NCBI RefSeq assembly: GCF_051903075.1 | Contig: NZ_CP182422.1 | Coordinates: 372,001-436,000 of the forward strand | DNA: 64,000 bases | Direction: 5' to 3' | Source of the DNA: Embleya sp051903075 | GTDB taxonomy: Bacteria; Actinomycetota; Actinomycetes; Streptomycetales; Streptomycetaceae | Notes under the pieces: model-generated | The model's input: the letters and a program-made list of their open reading frames with translations, nothing else | Told to the model about the DNA's origin: nothing | Databases searched by the model: none | In this document: piece after piece, positions 8,562 to 17,278 of the stretch | Position numbering within the stretch: the stretch's first letter is position 1 | Layout: every line of letters begins with the position of its first letter | Position numbers and translations under genes: made by a program

Positions 8562-9488
8562 ATGTCCGCCGAACACCCGGCCCGCGCACCGTCGATCGCA
8601 CCCGTGGTGTCCCTCACCCAGCAGACCAGTCCGGCCGCGGCCGTCAAGGTGCTCGGCGCCACGCTGCGCAAGTTGCGGCTGGACAACGGCCGGGGGCTGA
8701 AGGACGCGGCCGAGGCGATCCGGGCGTCGATGTCCAAGATCAGCCGACTGGAGCGCGGCGAGAGCCCGCCGCGCCCCCGGGACGTCTTCGACCTGGTCCG
8801 CTACTACGGGGTCCGGGACGAGGAATCCCTGTCCGAGATAGAGGAGTTGCTGAAGAAGGCGCTGGAGCGGGCCTGGTGGAGCCACTACAGCGACGTGATG
8901 CCGGGCTGGCTGGCCCGGTTGATCGGGATGGAGGACTCGGCGACCAAGATCGACACCTACGAGGTGCACGTGGTGCCGGGCCTGCTCCAGGTGCCCGAGT
9001 ACATCCGCGCCGTGGTGCGCTCGGGCCTGCCCCGCGCCGCGCCCGAGGAGGTCGAGCGTCGCATCGAACTGCGGCTCCAGCGCCAGGCGTTGCTCGCGGA
9101 CGAGCATCGCCCGGATCTGACCGCACTGTTGGACGAGGGCATCCTGCACCGACCCGTCGGGGGTCCGGCGGTGATGGCCGCGCAGATGCGACACCTGTTG
9201 GCCGAGTCGGCGCGGGAGCGGATCAACATCCGCGTGGTGCGCTTCGATCGGGCCGCCGGGGTCGCCCCGCCGTCGCCGATGACCTATCTCCGCTTCGCCT
9301 CGGGCGGGCCGAGCGAGATGATCTACCTGGAGCAGGCCAACAGCGCGACGTACCTGAGCAGGCGCGCGGACATCGACGCCTATCGGGAGATCCTGCTCCG
9401 CCTGTGGGCGGCGGCCGAGAATCGGGACTCCAGCGAACGTATGTTGCGCGACGCCGAACGCCACTTCACCGCGGCCGCCGAAGGCTGA
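8562..9488 (+). CDS. XRE-family regulator with DUF5753 domain
   Basis: A 308-aa cytoplasmic DNA-binding protein. The N-terminal helix-turn-helix (about 30-85) contains LRKLRLDNGRGLKDAAEAI and SKISRLERGE. The DUF5753 domain follows (about 105-300), recognisable from the block around VPGLLQVPEYIRAV and later IYLEQANSATYLSR. The ATG at 8562 follows TTGGAG with a five-base gap. These proteins act with DUF397 partners in development and antibiotic regulation in Streptomyces; this specific target is unknown. The gene converges on the SAV2177-type methyltransferase with only 19 bases between the stops. Confidence 0.9.
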   Translation: MSAEHPARAPSIAPVVSLTQQTSPAAAVKVLGATLRKLRLDNGRGLKDAAEAIRASMSKISRLERGESPPRPRDVFDLVRYYGVRDEESLSEIEELLKKALERAWWSHYSDVMPGWLARLIGMEDSATKIDTYEVHVVPGLLQVPEYIRAVVRSGLPRAAPEEVERRIELRLQRQALLADEHRPDLTALLDEGILHRPVGGPAVMAAQMRHLLAESARERINIRVVRFDRAAGVAPPSPMTYLRFASGGPSEMIYLEQANSATYLSRRADIDAYREILLRLWAAAENRDSSERMLRDAERHFTAAAEG

Positions 9489-9507
9489 CGCCTCTGGGGC
9501 ATCCGTT

Positions 9508-10320
9508 TCAGGGCACCCGGGCCAGGCCGCCGTACTCGATCCACTCGTCGGTCTGTTGGCGCGCGGCGACCTGCGAGTCGGGGCGCCAGGTGGACACCTC
9601 CACCAGCCCGGGATCGAGCACGGTCAGCCCGGTGAAGTAGTCGTCCACCTGGGCACGATCACGCACCCGACCCCAATTGCCCCCGGTGGCCTGGGCCATG
9701 AAGTCGCTCACGCCGTCCCGGATCGCCGGGTCCTCGCTGACCAGTTGGCAGATCACCATGAAGCTGCCCGGGGGCAGCCGGTCGGCGACCCGGCGAATCA
9801 TCGCCCCTGGCTCGGCGGACTCGGGCAGGCAGTGCAGGACCGAGACGAACAGCGCCGCGACCGGTTCGTCGAGCCGGATCAGCCGCTCGACCTCGGGACG
9901 CCCGAAGATGCCGTCGGTATCGGTCATGTCGGCCTGGACGACGGCGGTGTTCGCGTTCTCCTCCAGCAACATCCGCCCGTGCGCCAGCACGATGGGGTCG
10001 TTGTCGACGTAGACCACCCGGGACGCGGGGTCCACGCGCTGCGCCACCTGATGCACGTTGTCCCGGGTGGGCAGCCCGGATCCGTGGTCCAGGAACTGCC
10101 GTACGCCGTACTCGGCGGCCAGCACCCGGACCACCCGGCGCAGGAACGCCCGGTTGTTCAGCGCCAGTTCGCGCGTGCTGGGGACGATCTTGAGCAGTTC
10201 CTCGCAAGCCGCGCGATCGGCCGGGTAGTTGTCGGTGCCGCCGAGATACCAGTCGTACATCCGTGCGGCACTCGGTGTGTCCACGTCGATCTCGGGCATC
10301 GGTCCGTCCGCGTTCCCCAT
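9508..10320 (-). CDS. SAV2177-family (DUF574) SAM-dependent methyltransferase
   Basis: A 270-aa protein of the actinobacterial SAV2177 family. The family signature is clear: RMYDWYLGGTDNYPADR near the N-terminus (about 19-35), the SAM-binding region around FLDHGSGLPTRDNVHQVAQ, then VVYVDNDPIVLAH. The ATG at 10320 has GAGGGG just upstream. No substrate is established for the family; members often sit beside XRE/DUF397 genes, as here. A second copy of exactly the same length occurs at 47705-48517 and shares the same motifs with clear sequence divergence. Confidence 0.9.
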   Translation of the reverse strand: MGNADGPMPEIDVDTPSAARMYDWYLGGTDNYPADRAACEELLKIVPSTRELALNNRAFLRRVVRVLAAEYGVRQFLDHGSGLPTRDNVHQVAQRVDPASRVVYVDNDPIVLAHGRMLLEENANTAVVQADMTDTDGIFGRPEVERLIRLDEPVAALFVSVLHCLPESAEPGAMIRRVADRLPPGSFMVICQLVSEDPAIRDGVSDFMAQATGGNWGRVRDRAQVDDYFTGLTVLDPGLVEVSTWRPDSQVAARQQTDEWIEYGGLARVP

Positions 10321-10521
10321 CGCGCCCCCTCGTGCGTCCGCGCTCGCCGGAATCCACCGCGGTCTTCCGGTCGCCGCCCGTGCGCGCACCATGCTAGATG
10401 CGTGACGTGCGCCGGGGCAGGCACTCGGGCCGGGAAGTCGGGAGTCCGCACGCGGCGCGAAACGGCACGGTGGGGGGAAAAGCGGGTCGCGCGGCACGGG
10501 TTGCGCACGACCCGCACGCCC

Positions 10522-11154
10522 TCATCCGCCGCCCGGGCCGTCGGGGCCGCGGGGGTGGATCGGGGCGTCGCGGCCGTCCGGACGCGGCGCGGCGTCGGGA
10601 CGGCGTTCGAGGGTCCTGACCACGGCGGTGGGCAGGCTGCGCTCGGCCAGGACCAGTTGGGCGGCCACCTCGGGCGGATCGGTGCCCATCAGGTCGGCCG
10701 CGGCGGTCAGGGTCATGCCGAGCCGGTAGTGCAGCACCACCGCGTCCGCCTGCGGCCACGGCAGGGCGTCGTACAGGGTGCCCCGGGCGGGGGCGTGCGA
10801 GGCGGTGACGGCCCGGCCCAGGATGCGCCAGGCCCCGGCGGTCGGATTGGGCCCGCGCAACATGTCGGCCCAGGTGCCCGCGAGTTCGGCCACGGCCGAC
10901 TGCACGGCCCGCTCGCCCCGGACGGGATCGCCCACCCGGTGCCGGGCGTACTGCGCCCACCGCGCCCGATGCAGCAGACAGAACGCGGCGAAGTCGATCG
11001 GTGCCCCGGCCGATCCACCGGACCCGGCCGGCTCGCCATCGGTGCGATCCGACTCCGGCGCGGCGCCCGCCGGCGGGCGCCGCGCGGCGGATATCAGCGC
11101 CTCGGCGCGCGTCCGGACGGCGGTGCGCGCCGCCGCACCCCGGTCAGCCGACAT
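10522..11154 (-). CDS. Sigma-70-like (ECF-type) regulatory protein
   Basis: A 210-aa protein with weak but coherent sigma-factor layout. A region-2-like helical block (FCLLHRARWAQYARHRVGDP onward, about 57-115) is followed by a region-4-like helix-turn-helix (ALPWPQADAVVLHYRLGMTLTAAADLMG, about 128-165). The N-terminus and the Pro/Gly/Asp-rich tail are low complexity. The ATG at 11154 overlaps the stop of the upstream gene by 11 bases, so the two are translated together. It may be a true ECF sigma factor or a derived DNA-binding regulator; region 2.4 looks too degenerate to decide. Confidence 0.65.
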   Translation of the reverse strand: MSADRGAAARTAVRTRAEALISAARRPPAGAAPESDRTDGEPAGSGGSAGAPIDFAAFCLLHRARWAQYARHRVGDPVRGERAVQSAVAELAGTWADMLRGPNPTAGAWRILGRAVTASHAPARGTLYDALPWPQADAVVLHYRLGMTLTAAADLMGTDPPEVAAQLVLAERSLPTAVVRTLERRPDAAPRPDGRDAPIHPRGPDGPGGG

Positions 11155-12172
11155 CGCCGTCGCCGGTGTGCGTACCGGTCACCGGGTCCGGCCGCGACTC
11201 GGGCCCCGGCAGGGCGGCGAACGGCAGTCCCCCGGCCGGGAATCCGGCGTCGCCGAGGCGGATCAGCACGCCGTAGTGCACCTGCGTCCACAACCGCCGG
11301 ATCACGTCCGGGTGCGCGCCCAGTCGCTCCACCAGCAGCTCGGCAACGGCCCGGTCCGGGATCAGCTCGCCGGCCAGGACCCGCTCGACCGTACCGGGGC
11401 GCAACGGATCACCGCCGAGACGATCCGGCGCCGGCTGCCCGGCGGCCAACCACAGGCCGCGCACCATGGCGGTCAACAACGCCGCCAGGCTTGGCAGTTC
11501 GCGCCGGATGCCGTGGTCGACCCCGCGCGAGCACTCCCACAGGGCACGCAGCTCCGCCGCCTCGCCGCCCAGCTTCCCGGCCAACGTCTCCACCACCGGC
11601 CAGGACGCGAACACCTCGCCGGCCAGGATTCGGGCCACGAACTCCTCGCTGATCCCGGCCTGCCAGGCCAGGTCCGCGACGGTGACCCCGGAGGTGCGGT
11701 GCAGTTCGCGCAACGCCGCCGCCAGCCGCTCGCCGGCATGCTGGGACGCCGACAGGTCCGCGTCCCCGCGCGCGTCGTCGCCCGGATGCGACCGGGCCCC
11801 CAGACGCGCGGCCAACTGCGCGGACCACTCCGGGCGCAGCCGTACCGCCATGCCGGGCCGGGCCTCCCCCACCACCGCGCGATACCGCTGGGTCTCCCCG
11901 CTCAGCCGGTCCGCGTAGGCCAGCCGGACCCGCAACGGCTCGCGCGTACGTTCGGCCTCCTCCAGCGCGCAGGCCACCCGACGCAAAATCGCCACGATGC
12001 CCGCCTCCAGCCCCCGAGGATCGGCGGCCGGCGGCGCCTGCCGCTCCCGCGCCGTGCGCGCCCGCCGCCGGCACCCGGGGGCGCAGTAGCGCCGCTTGCG
12101 GTCGCCCGTGTCGCGCCGCGCGAAGCGTCGACCGCACGCGGCGCACGTGGTGATGCCCCTGCGGGCGTTCAT
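11144..12172 (-). CDS. Zinc-finger and helix-turn-helix protein of unknown function
   Basis: A 342-aa protein. The N-terminus has four Cys in a CxxC-x18-CxxxC-like arrangement (C10, C13, C30 and C34, numbered from the ATG) within a strongly basic stretch, suggesting a small zinc ribbon that binds nucleic acid. Two later segments resemble XRE-type helix-turn-helices: GVTVADLAWQAGISEEFVAR and, more weakly, a region around PDRAVAELLVERLGAHPDV. A GGAGGGAGAG ribosome site precedes the ATG. The overlap with the sigma-like gene suggests a regulator pair. The upstream intergenic region is unusually long and AT-rich for this window. No named family was recognised. Confidence 0.6.
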   Translation of the reverse strand: MNARRGITTCAACGRRFARRDTGDRKRRYCAPGCRRRARTARERQAPPAADPRGLEAGIVAILRRVACALEEAERTREPLRVRLAYADRLSGETQRYRAVVGEARPGMAVRLRPEWSAQLAARLGARSHPGDDARGDADLSASQHAGERLAAALRELHRTSGVTVADLAWQAGISEEFVARILAGEVFASWPVVETLAGKLGGEAAELRALWECSRGVDHGIRRELPSLAALLTAMVRGLWLAAGQPAPDRLGGDPLRPGTVERVLAGELIPDRAVAELLVERLGAHPDVIRRLWTQVHYGVLIRLGDAGFPAGGLPFAALPGPESRPDPVTGTHTGDGDVG

Positions 12173-13132
12173 CCCGTGTCTCTCCCTCCGGTCCCGGGCG
12201 TGGCCCCGGAGCCGGCCCGCCGCCGCCGCATGCCGAATGCTTTCCCCGAACGGAAAGCGGGGAATGCCGTTCTCGGGAATCGCCGGAGATCGTCCGAAAC
12301 TCCTCCGGCGGATAAGTCGTCCACCATGTCGATTCCTTGATCGTTGTTCCCTCGCGACCCCGGGGCGACGACCGCCGATCCGGATCGTCCGACGCTCCGG
12401 AAGCTACCCCGAGAGTTTCCCGAACGCCAAGGAAACCCAAGAAATGCAAATGCACGGCCGACCCTCCGACGCCTCGAAGCCGCCCACGAACCCCGCCGAA
12501 TCCGCCGACAACGATCCCACAGCGCCCAAAGAAGTGCAGGTCACGCACCACAACCCGACAACGACCCGGAGCAACCCGATCGGAAGACGTCACCACGGAG
12601 AAACATCCCGATTTCTCCGATCCATCGCCCCAAAGCCCACCCGGACCACGAATCCACCCCTGCGAGTGACACCCATGCAATTGCATATGCAAAGAAATCA
12701 CCCACCACCCCACCCAAAAATCCCCGCACCCAAATCAACCCGCCCCACCGCCACCACACCATCCCCCACCACACACGAACACCCACCCCAACATGCGGAC
12801 TTCCCAACCTCCCCCGGCAACCGGTCCGGCGAGTGCACCGATATCGTCGATCCCCCGGCTCAGCGCAAGGCCGGCCCCGAGTGCGAGAGCCGGGGTCGGC
12901 GCGCCTTACCGGGCTTGCCTGTTGGTACGTCCCAGGAGGTCGTTGGCGTAGGCGATGACCTGGGCGGCGAGGAAGCGCAGGCGCCGGACCGCGGAGCAAT
13001 TCGAATCACTCGCCCCAGGCCCGACCAGCCGGCTCGTTCCGCGCCTTCGCGCGGCGGTTCTTGGCCATTCGTGCGTCACGACGGCTCATCGCGGACTAAC
13101 GTGCCGGACACCAGGGACGTGGGGGGTAGCGG
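12173..13132. other. Long intergenic region with G-depleted, low-GC centre
   Basis: About 960 bases without a supported gene. From roughly 12430 to 12800 the composition departs from the genome: A and C dominate on the + strand, and between 12691 and 12793 there are only five G residues. The region contains overlapping 12-bp palindromes at 12675-12692. Open frames across it lack codon bias and domain similarity. It must carry the promoters of the zinc-finger gene (minus) and of the gene at 13133 (plus). Confidence 0.6.
12675..12692. repeat. Two overlapping perfect 12-bp palindromes
   Basis: The string ATGCAATTGCATATGCAA contains ATGCAATTGCAT (12675-12686) and TTGCATATGCAA (12681-12692), each its own reverse complement. 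Such AT-rich palindromes are rare in this background and have the form of a regulator binding site. The nearest genes start about 500 bases left (minus strand) and 440 bases right (plus strand). Confidence 0.8.
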
Positions 13133-13651
13133 ATGGGGCCGGTCGACGATGCTCGAAGCCGGGAGCACGAGATCGAACAGATCAAGTTCGCGGAAGAGCG
13201 GGAGCGCCTCAGGCTCTCGGGCATCGAATCGCGCCGGGGCGTTGGGATGACTCCCGAGCTCGCCGCCTTCGTGGCCGACGTAGCCGGGCGGCTGCCGACA
13301 CGGAAGCTCGTACCACTGTTCCTGCACGTCGACACTCGCCAAGAGAAGGCCGGCCTCTTCGGCCGCAAGACACACGTGGTGCGGGTCTTCGAGGAGGTCG
13401 GGAAGGGCTGGGAACTGGCGACGTTCGCACCGGAGACCGGCTCCAGCGAACACAGCCTCGTGCTGTCTCCGGATGGGCGTCTGTTCGAAGCGCGCAGGAC
13501 CGACGCCGCATTTCACCGCGGCATCCCCAAGGGAGGCGGGTTGACGTTGGTCCCGACGAGCGAGGACGTCATCGCTCTGACCCCGGATCTGCAATCGCTG
13601 TTCTTGGACTACCTGAACTCGCGAACCGCCACCCGAACACAACCTGCGTAG
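13133..13651 (+). CDS. Hypothetical protein
   Basis: A 172-aa soluble protein not recognised from any family. The first 25 residues are charged and predicted helical (REHEIEQIKFAEERERLRL). A beta-rich core follows, around VPLFLHVDTRQEKAGLFGRKTHVVRVFEEV and LVLSPDGRLFEA. There are no membrane segments and no Cys. The ATG at 13133 follows a G-rich site (GGGGGG at about 13121). Its composition is slightly less GC-rich than most neighbours, as is that of the next gene, which fits an acquired pair. Confidence 0.6.
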   Translation: MGPVDDARSREHEIEQIKFAEERERLRLSGIESRRGVGMTPELAAFVADVAGRLPTRKLVPLFLHVDTRQEKAGLFGRKTHVVRVFEEVGKGWELATFAPETGSSEHSLVLSPDGRLFEARRTDAAFHRGIPKGGGLTLVPTSEDVIALTPDLQSLFLDYLNSRTATRTQPA

Positions 13652-13655
13652 CATC

Positions 13656-13724
13656 ATGGAAATCCGCTTCCCCAACGGTGCCGATGTCGAGATTCGCGAC
13701 ATCCGAACCGCACCCGAGGTCTGA
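13656..13724 (+). CDS. Possible 22-aa peptide or gene remnant
   Basis: A short open frame (begins MEIRFPNGAD, ends RTAPEV) starting four bases after the stop of the previous gene. It has no clear ribosome-binding site, but its close spacing would allow translational coupling. It may equally be the remnant of a longer gene. No family was recognised. Confidence 0.25.
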   Translation: MEIRFPNGADVEIRDIRTAPEV

Positions 13725-13772
13725 TCTGCGGACATGTCGCGCTACCCCTGCGGCTGTGCGAGGAGGTGTTCC

Positions 13773-14309
13773 GTGTCATCGCCCTGCGATCCTGTGCACG
13801 CCCCCATCGGCGACGTGGGTGCGGCGCTCATGATGGTGGACTCTCGGCTCAAGAGCATCCAAGTCGACCGAATCGACACCGACCCGGAACAGCGGGAGTT
13901 GACGGACCGGTTCGTCGCGTCGGTGGGCCCCGAGGGAGCGGCGGCCGTGTTGGACGGCGCATGCACCCTCATCCTCCTGTTCATGGAGTGGTTACGGGTC
14001 GCCTACGCAGAGCACGGAATGGACGCCATCGAACGTGTGGTGCCCAACCTCGTGGCCACACTGCGCAGGATGCCCATGAGCATCCGTCCCGAAGCCATCC
14101 CCACCATGGCCGGCCTGGTCGTCGCCGCGGGAACGGGCCTGAGCCCAAGTCTGTGGCGCGCACAGTACGGAAGCTGGACCGAGGACGAGATGACTCCCTT
14201 GGAGGCAACCGCCTTTCTGCTCGCGGCACACATCAATCACCTCACCGACGATCCCGACTTCGCCACCCGCATGGTCGCCGACACGCTGTCCGCATCGGAC
14301 CGCGACTGA
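13773..14309 (+). CDS. Hypothetical protein
   Basis: A 178-aa protein. The GTG at 13773 is chosen because a perfect AGGAGG (13761-13766) sits six bases upstream; starts further 5' have no site. Most of the protein is predicted alpha-helical, with a hydrophobic patch (VLDGACTLILLFMEWLRVAYAEHG) that is too charged at its edges to be a secure membrane span. The C-terminal part has ATAFLLAAHINHLTDDPDFATRMV. No family was recognised. It may form a transcription unit with the gene at 13133. Confidence 0.55.
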   Translation: MSSPCDPVHAPIGDVGAALMMVDSRLKSIQVDRIDTDPEQRELTDRFVASVGPEGAAAVLDGACTLILLFMEWLRVAYAEHGMDAIERVVPNLVATLRRMPMSIRPEAIPTMAGLVVAAGTGLSPSLWRAQYGSWTEDEMTPLEATAFLLAAHINHLTDDPDFATRMVADTLSASDRD

Positions 14310-14702
14310 CATACCCCGACGGGCCCATGCCGGTGATCGTCGAGGCCGGCCCCCGCCGCGGCACATCCCGCCCGGACCGTCACGATCGCGATCGGCGCGG
14401 CGCCGTACCGGGCCCGGGCCGGACACCGGACAGCCCTTCACGGCGCTCGACCGATGGGCGGCTCGGATCATGCGCGTGCAGTGCGGCCGGCTCCGAACGC
14501 GGTTTCCTGATCCGTCCTCGGCAACCTCGTAGGCGCTCGGCACTTCAGGCGCGTCCGGCGCCGCGGGTAGCTCGCGGTAGCCGTTCGGGCCGGGTAGTCG
14601 CTCGGGTGTACGCCCGGCGGTAGCCGTTCGGGCCGGGTAGTCGCTCGGGTGTACGCCCGGCGGTGGACGCTCGGTGGGGAGGGCGCCGGCTACGATCGGC
14701 CC
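14310..14702. other. Intergenic region upstream of a two-component system
   Basis: About 390 bases with no supported gene. The notable content is the 43-bp tandem duplication at 14575-14660. The promoter of the histidine kinase gene should lie between it and 14703. Confidence 0.5.
14575..14660 (+). repeat. 43-bp tandem duplication, two copies
   Basis: Positions 14575-14617 and 14618-14660 are identical 43-base units, each beginning CGGTAGCCGTTCGGGCCGGG and ending in GTGTACGCCCGG. A third copy breaks off after CGGT at 14661-14664. The block lies 43-128 bases before the histidine kinase start and may affect its promoter. Confidence 0.92.
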
Positions 14703-15989
14703 GTGCCCGCCGACAGTTCGCCTCCGCCGATCTCGACCCCGGTGCCCACGACGCCGCGCTCGCCGCTTCGTCCACCCCGTCCGACCCTGTCCGCCGTTGT
14801 CCATGCCGTGCGCGTCGCGCTGGTCGGCCTGGTCGTGGCCTTCCTGTGGTTCGCGCTGCATGGGTTCTTGTATCGAGCGGAGCAGGGCTACACGCCGTTG
14901 GCAACGATGGCTGCGTCGATCGTGGCCGTGCTGCTCGCCTTGCCGGTGGGGCCGCTGCGGAAGCGGCCGTTGCCGGTGCTCGCGATCATGGCCGCCGAGG
15001 CGATCGCGGTAATGCTCCTGCGCGACCGGGTCTGGCCGCTGATCCCGGCCCTTGCCATTCTGATCGGCCGGTACGCCGCCGATGCGTCACGCCGTAACGG
15101 CACGGTGGCGGCCGGGCTGGTATCGGCCGCCTGGGGCGGCGTGTTCGTCGGCCGCTGGGCGGTCGACACCGGCAGCGACAACCCGGGCGACGTGCTCACC
15201 CAACTCGCGGTCGGTTTCGTCGTGTTGATGATCGGCTGGATGACGGGCACCTCGGCCCGGCAACGCCACGACCACCTCCAGGCGCTGCACACCGAGGCGG
15301 CAGCCCGCGCCGTGCTGGCCGAACGACTGCGGATCGCCAGGGAGTTGCACGACATGGTGGCGCACAGCATCGGCGTGATCGCGATCCAGGCGGGCGCGGC
15401 GAGCCTGGTCCTGGATTCGCAGCCGGCCGGCGCGCGCACCGCGCTCGACGCGATCGAGGGCACCAGTCGGCAGACCCTGGCCGAGCTGCGCCGGATGCTG
15501 GTCTCGCTGCGCCGGGTCGACGGGGACAGCCGGCCCGACGGCGCCCGGCTCGCGCCGGCTGTGGGCCTGGAAGGGGTCGAGCGGTTGGTCGCGACCGCGG
15601 CGGCGGCGGGCATACGAGTGGACGTGGCCTGGCACGGCCAACGGCGCCCGCTGCCACCCGAGATCGACCTGACCGCGTTCCGGATCATCCAGGAATCGGT
15701 CACCAACACGGTGCGCCACTCCGGTACTCGGCGGTGTCGGGTCTCCGTGGAGTACCTGGCCGAGGAACTGGCGATCGAGGTGGTCGACGACGGCGACGGC
15801 ATTGCGACAGGCACCACTTCGGCATGCACCACTTCGGTAGGCACCGGCTCGACCGGCAACGGTTCGGTCGGCGGTGGCGGCCTCGGCATCGCCGGGATGC
15901 GCGAGCGGGTGGCCCTGGTCGGCGGGCGGTTCGGCGCCGGGGCGCGGCCCGAGGGCGGCTTCCGGGTCGAGGCGAGGTTGCCCGCGTGA
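14703..15989 (+). CDS. Two-component sensor histidine kinase, NarL-partner type
   Basis: A 428-aa membrane kinase. Residues about 30-180 hold five or six hydrophobic segments with no large extracytoplasmic loop. The HisKA_3 dimerisation box is RELHDMVAHSIG with H216 as phosphoacceptor. The ATPase domain has its N-box at VTNTVRHSG (N335), G1 at DDGDGI and G2 at GGGLGIAGMRERV. Between G1 and G2 there is a low-complexity insert of Thr, Ser and Gly encoded by short imperfect repeats (about 15808-15880). The start is uncertain: GTG at 14703 lies directly before the protein-like sequence but has no strong ribosome site. The stop overlaps the response-regulator start. The signal sensed is unknown. 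Confidence 0.9.
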   Translation: MPADSSPPPISTPVPTTPRSPLRPPRPTLSAVVHAVRVALVGLVVAFLWFALHGFLYRAEQGYTPLATMAASIVAVLLALPVGPLRKRPLPVLAIMAAEAIAVMLLRDRVWPLIPALAILIGRYAADASRRNGTVAAGLVSAAWGGVFVGRWAVDTGSDNPGDVLTQLAVGFVVLMIGWMTGTSARQRHDHLQALHTEAAARAVLAERLRIARELHDMVAHSIGVIAIQAGAASLVLDSQPAGARTALDAIEGTSRQTLAELRRMLVSLRRVDGDSRPDGARLAPAVGLEGVERLVATAAAAGIRVDVAWHGQRRPLPPEIDLTAFRIIQESVTNTVRHSGTRRCRVSVEYLAEELAIEVVDDGDGIATGTTSACTTSVGTGSTGNGSVGGGGLGIAGMRERVALVGGRFGAGARPEGGFRVEARLPA

Positions 15990-16663
15990 GCACCCGCGTC
16001 GTCCTGGTCGACGACCAGGAACTGATCCGCGCAGGTCTGGGCATGGTCATCGCCGGCCTGCCCGACCTGGAGGTGGTCGGCGAGGCCGGCACCGGCACGC
16101 GCGCCGTCGAACTGGCCGCCGAACTACGCCCGGACGTGGTGGTGATGGACATCCGGATGCCCGACATGGACGGCATCGAGGCCACCCGGATCATCACCGC
16201 CGAGTGCCCGGCCACCCGGGTCCTGGTGCTGACCACGTTCGACGACGACGAGAACGTGTACGGCGCGCTGCGCGCGGGCGCCGCCGGGTTCCTGGTCAAG
16301 GACATGGCCCTGGTGGACATCCTCGCGGCCATCCGAGTGGTCGCCGACGGCGACGGCCTGATCGCACCGAGCGTCACCCGCCGCCTGATCGCCGAATTCG
16401 CCGGCCGCCCCGACCCCGCCGGCGCCCCGAGGCGGGCGGCCCGCCCGGGCCCGGCGCGGTCCGGCATCACCACCCGCGAACGCGAAGTGCTCACCCTGGT
16501 CGGACGCGGCCTGACGAACACCGAGATCGCCGCCGAGCTGCACATCGGCCCCGCCACCGCCAAAACCCACGTCGGCCGCTTGCTGACCAAACTGGGAGCC
16601 CGCGACCGGGTGCAACTGGTCATCGCCGCCTACGAGGCGGGCCTGGTGGCCCCACCGGCCTGA
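15986..16663 (+). CDS. NarL/FixJ-family response regulator
   Basis: A 225-aa regulator whose GTG overlaps the kinase stop by four bases, marking a coupled pair. The receiver domain has the acidic pair D9-D10, phosphoacceptor D55 (VVMDIRMPDMDG) and conserved K105 (FLVKD). The LuxR-type helix-turn-helix lies at about 160-215 (TTREREVLTLVGRGLTNTEI). After phosphorylation by the adjacent kinase it would bind DNA as a dimer. The nearby tandem repeat and the kinase promoter are possible autoregulatory targets, but no operator could be assigned. Confidence 0.94.
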   Translation: MSTRVVLVDDQELIRAGLGMVIAGLPDLEVVGEAGTGTRAVELAAELRPDVVVMDIRMPDMDGIEATRIITAECPATRVLVLTTFDDDENVYGALRAGAAGFLVKDMALVDILAAIRVVADGDGLIAPSVTRRLIAEFAGRPDPAGAPRRAARPGPARSGITTREREVLTLVGRGLTNTEIAAELHIGPATAKTHVGRLLTKLGARDRVQLVIAAYEAGLVAPPA

Positions 16664-17278
16664 GCCGACGCCATCGAGGCTCCGACCGGACCGAGTCCAC
16701 GACCTTCCTCACCGTCCGCCACGACACGTTGTACTCGCGCTCAAGCTCACACATCGTCATGTCGGCGCGGTGATCACGCCGGATCGCCACGTACGGCTCA
16801 CCCTGGACACCTCCTGGGTCGGCCGAAGTCCATGGTGTTCCGGACCACGTCGGAGGACTCGCTCTCAAGGAGTTGCAACCCTTGCCACGTCCCAGGGTCG
16901 TCGGCCGCGCACTGCACCCGAATACTCCGAATGGCTTGTCTCTGGCCATGTCCAAGAAAGACGAGAAGCAGTAGATTTCGGCCATGCACGTCTCCGCTGT
17001 GCGGGGATGCGCGCCTGGTACCGGTAGGTGGTCAATGTGGCAGCCGCAACGACGGGGCCGCTCCGGCTGGTCGCCTCACGCGGCGGCCCGTCGGAGTCGG
17101 CATGTGTACCGCGTGCCGCACGACCGCACCAGTGCCCCCATGGGCGTGCCCGCCGACCGCGGACGTCATCAGAGTCTCGAGCCCATCGATACACCGCGCC
17201 CTGTCGAGACCACGGCCGGTGCGGTACCGATTCGTCCACGGCCCGAAGACTGCCGCTGCGCCGAATAGGGGGCTTGCC
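16664..17278. other. Intergenic region with transposase remnant
   Basis: About 615 bases between the response regulator and the polyketide synthase. The left part holds the IS21-like fragment at 16672-16797. The remainder (16800-17265) has no supported gene; it should contain the promoter of the PKS operon. A TAGGGGG ribosome site at 17266-17272 serves the PKS. Confidence 0.5.
16672..16797 (-). pseudogene. IS21-type transposase (IstA-like) N-terminal remnant
   Basis: On the minus strand about 40 codons read YVAIRRDHRADMTMCELERE followed by YNVSWRTVRKVVDSVRSEPR. This matches the N-terminal helix-turn-helix pattern of IS21-family IstA transposases (IRRD, then a Leu-x-x-x-Tyr/His-x-Val turn and RTVRK). 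No catalytic DDE domain, no IstB ATPase and no terminal inverted repeat is present, so only a fragment remains. It marks past insertion beside the PKS locus. Confidence 0.6.
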
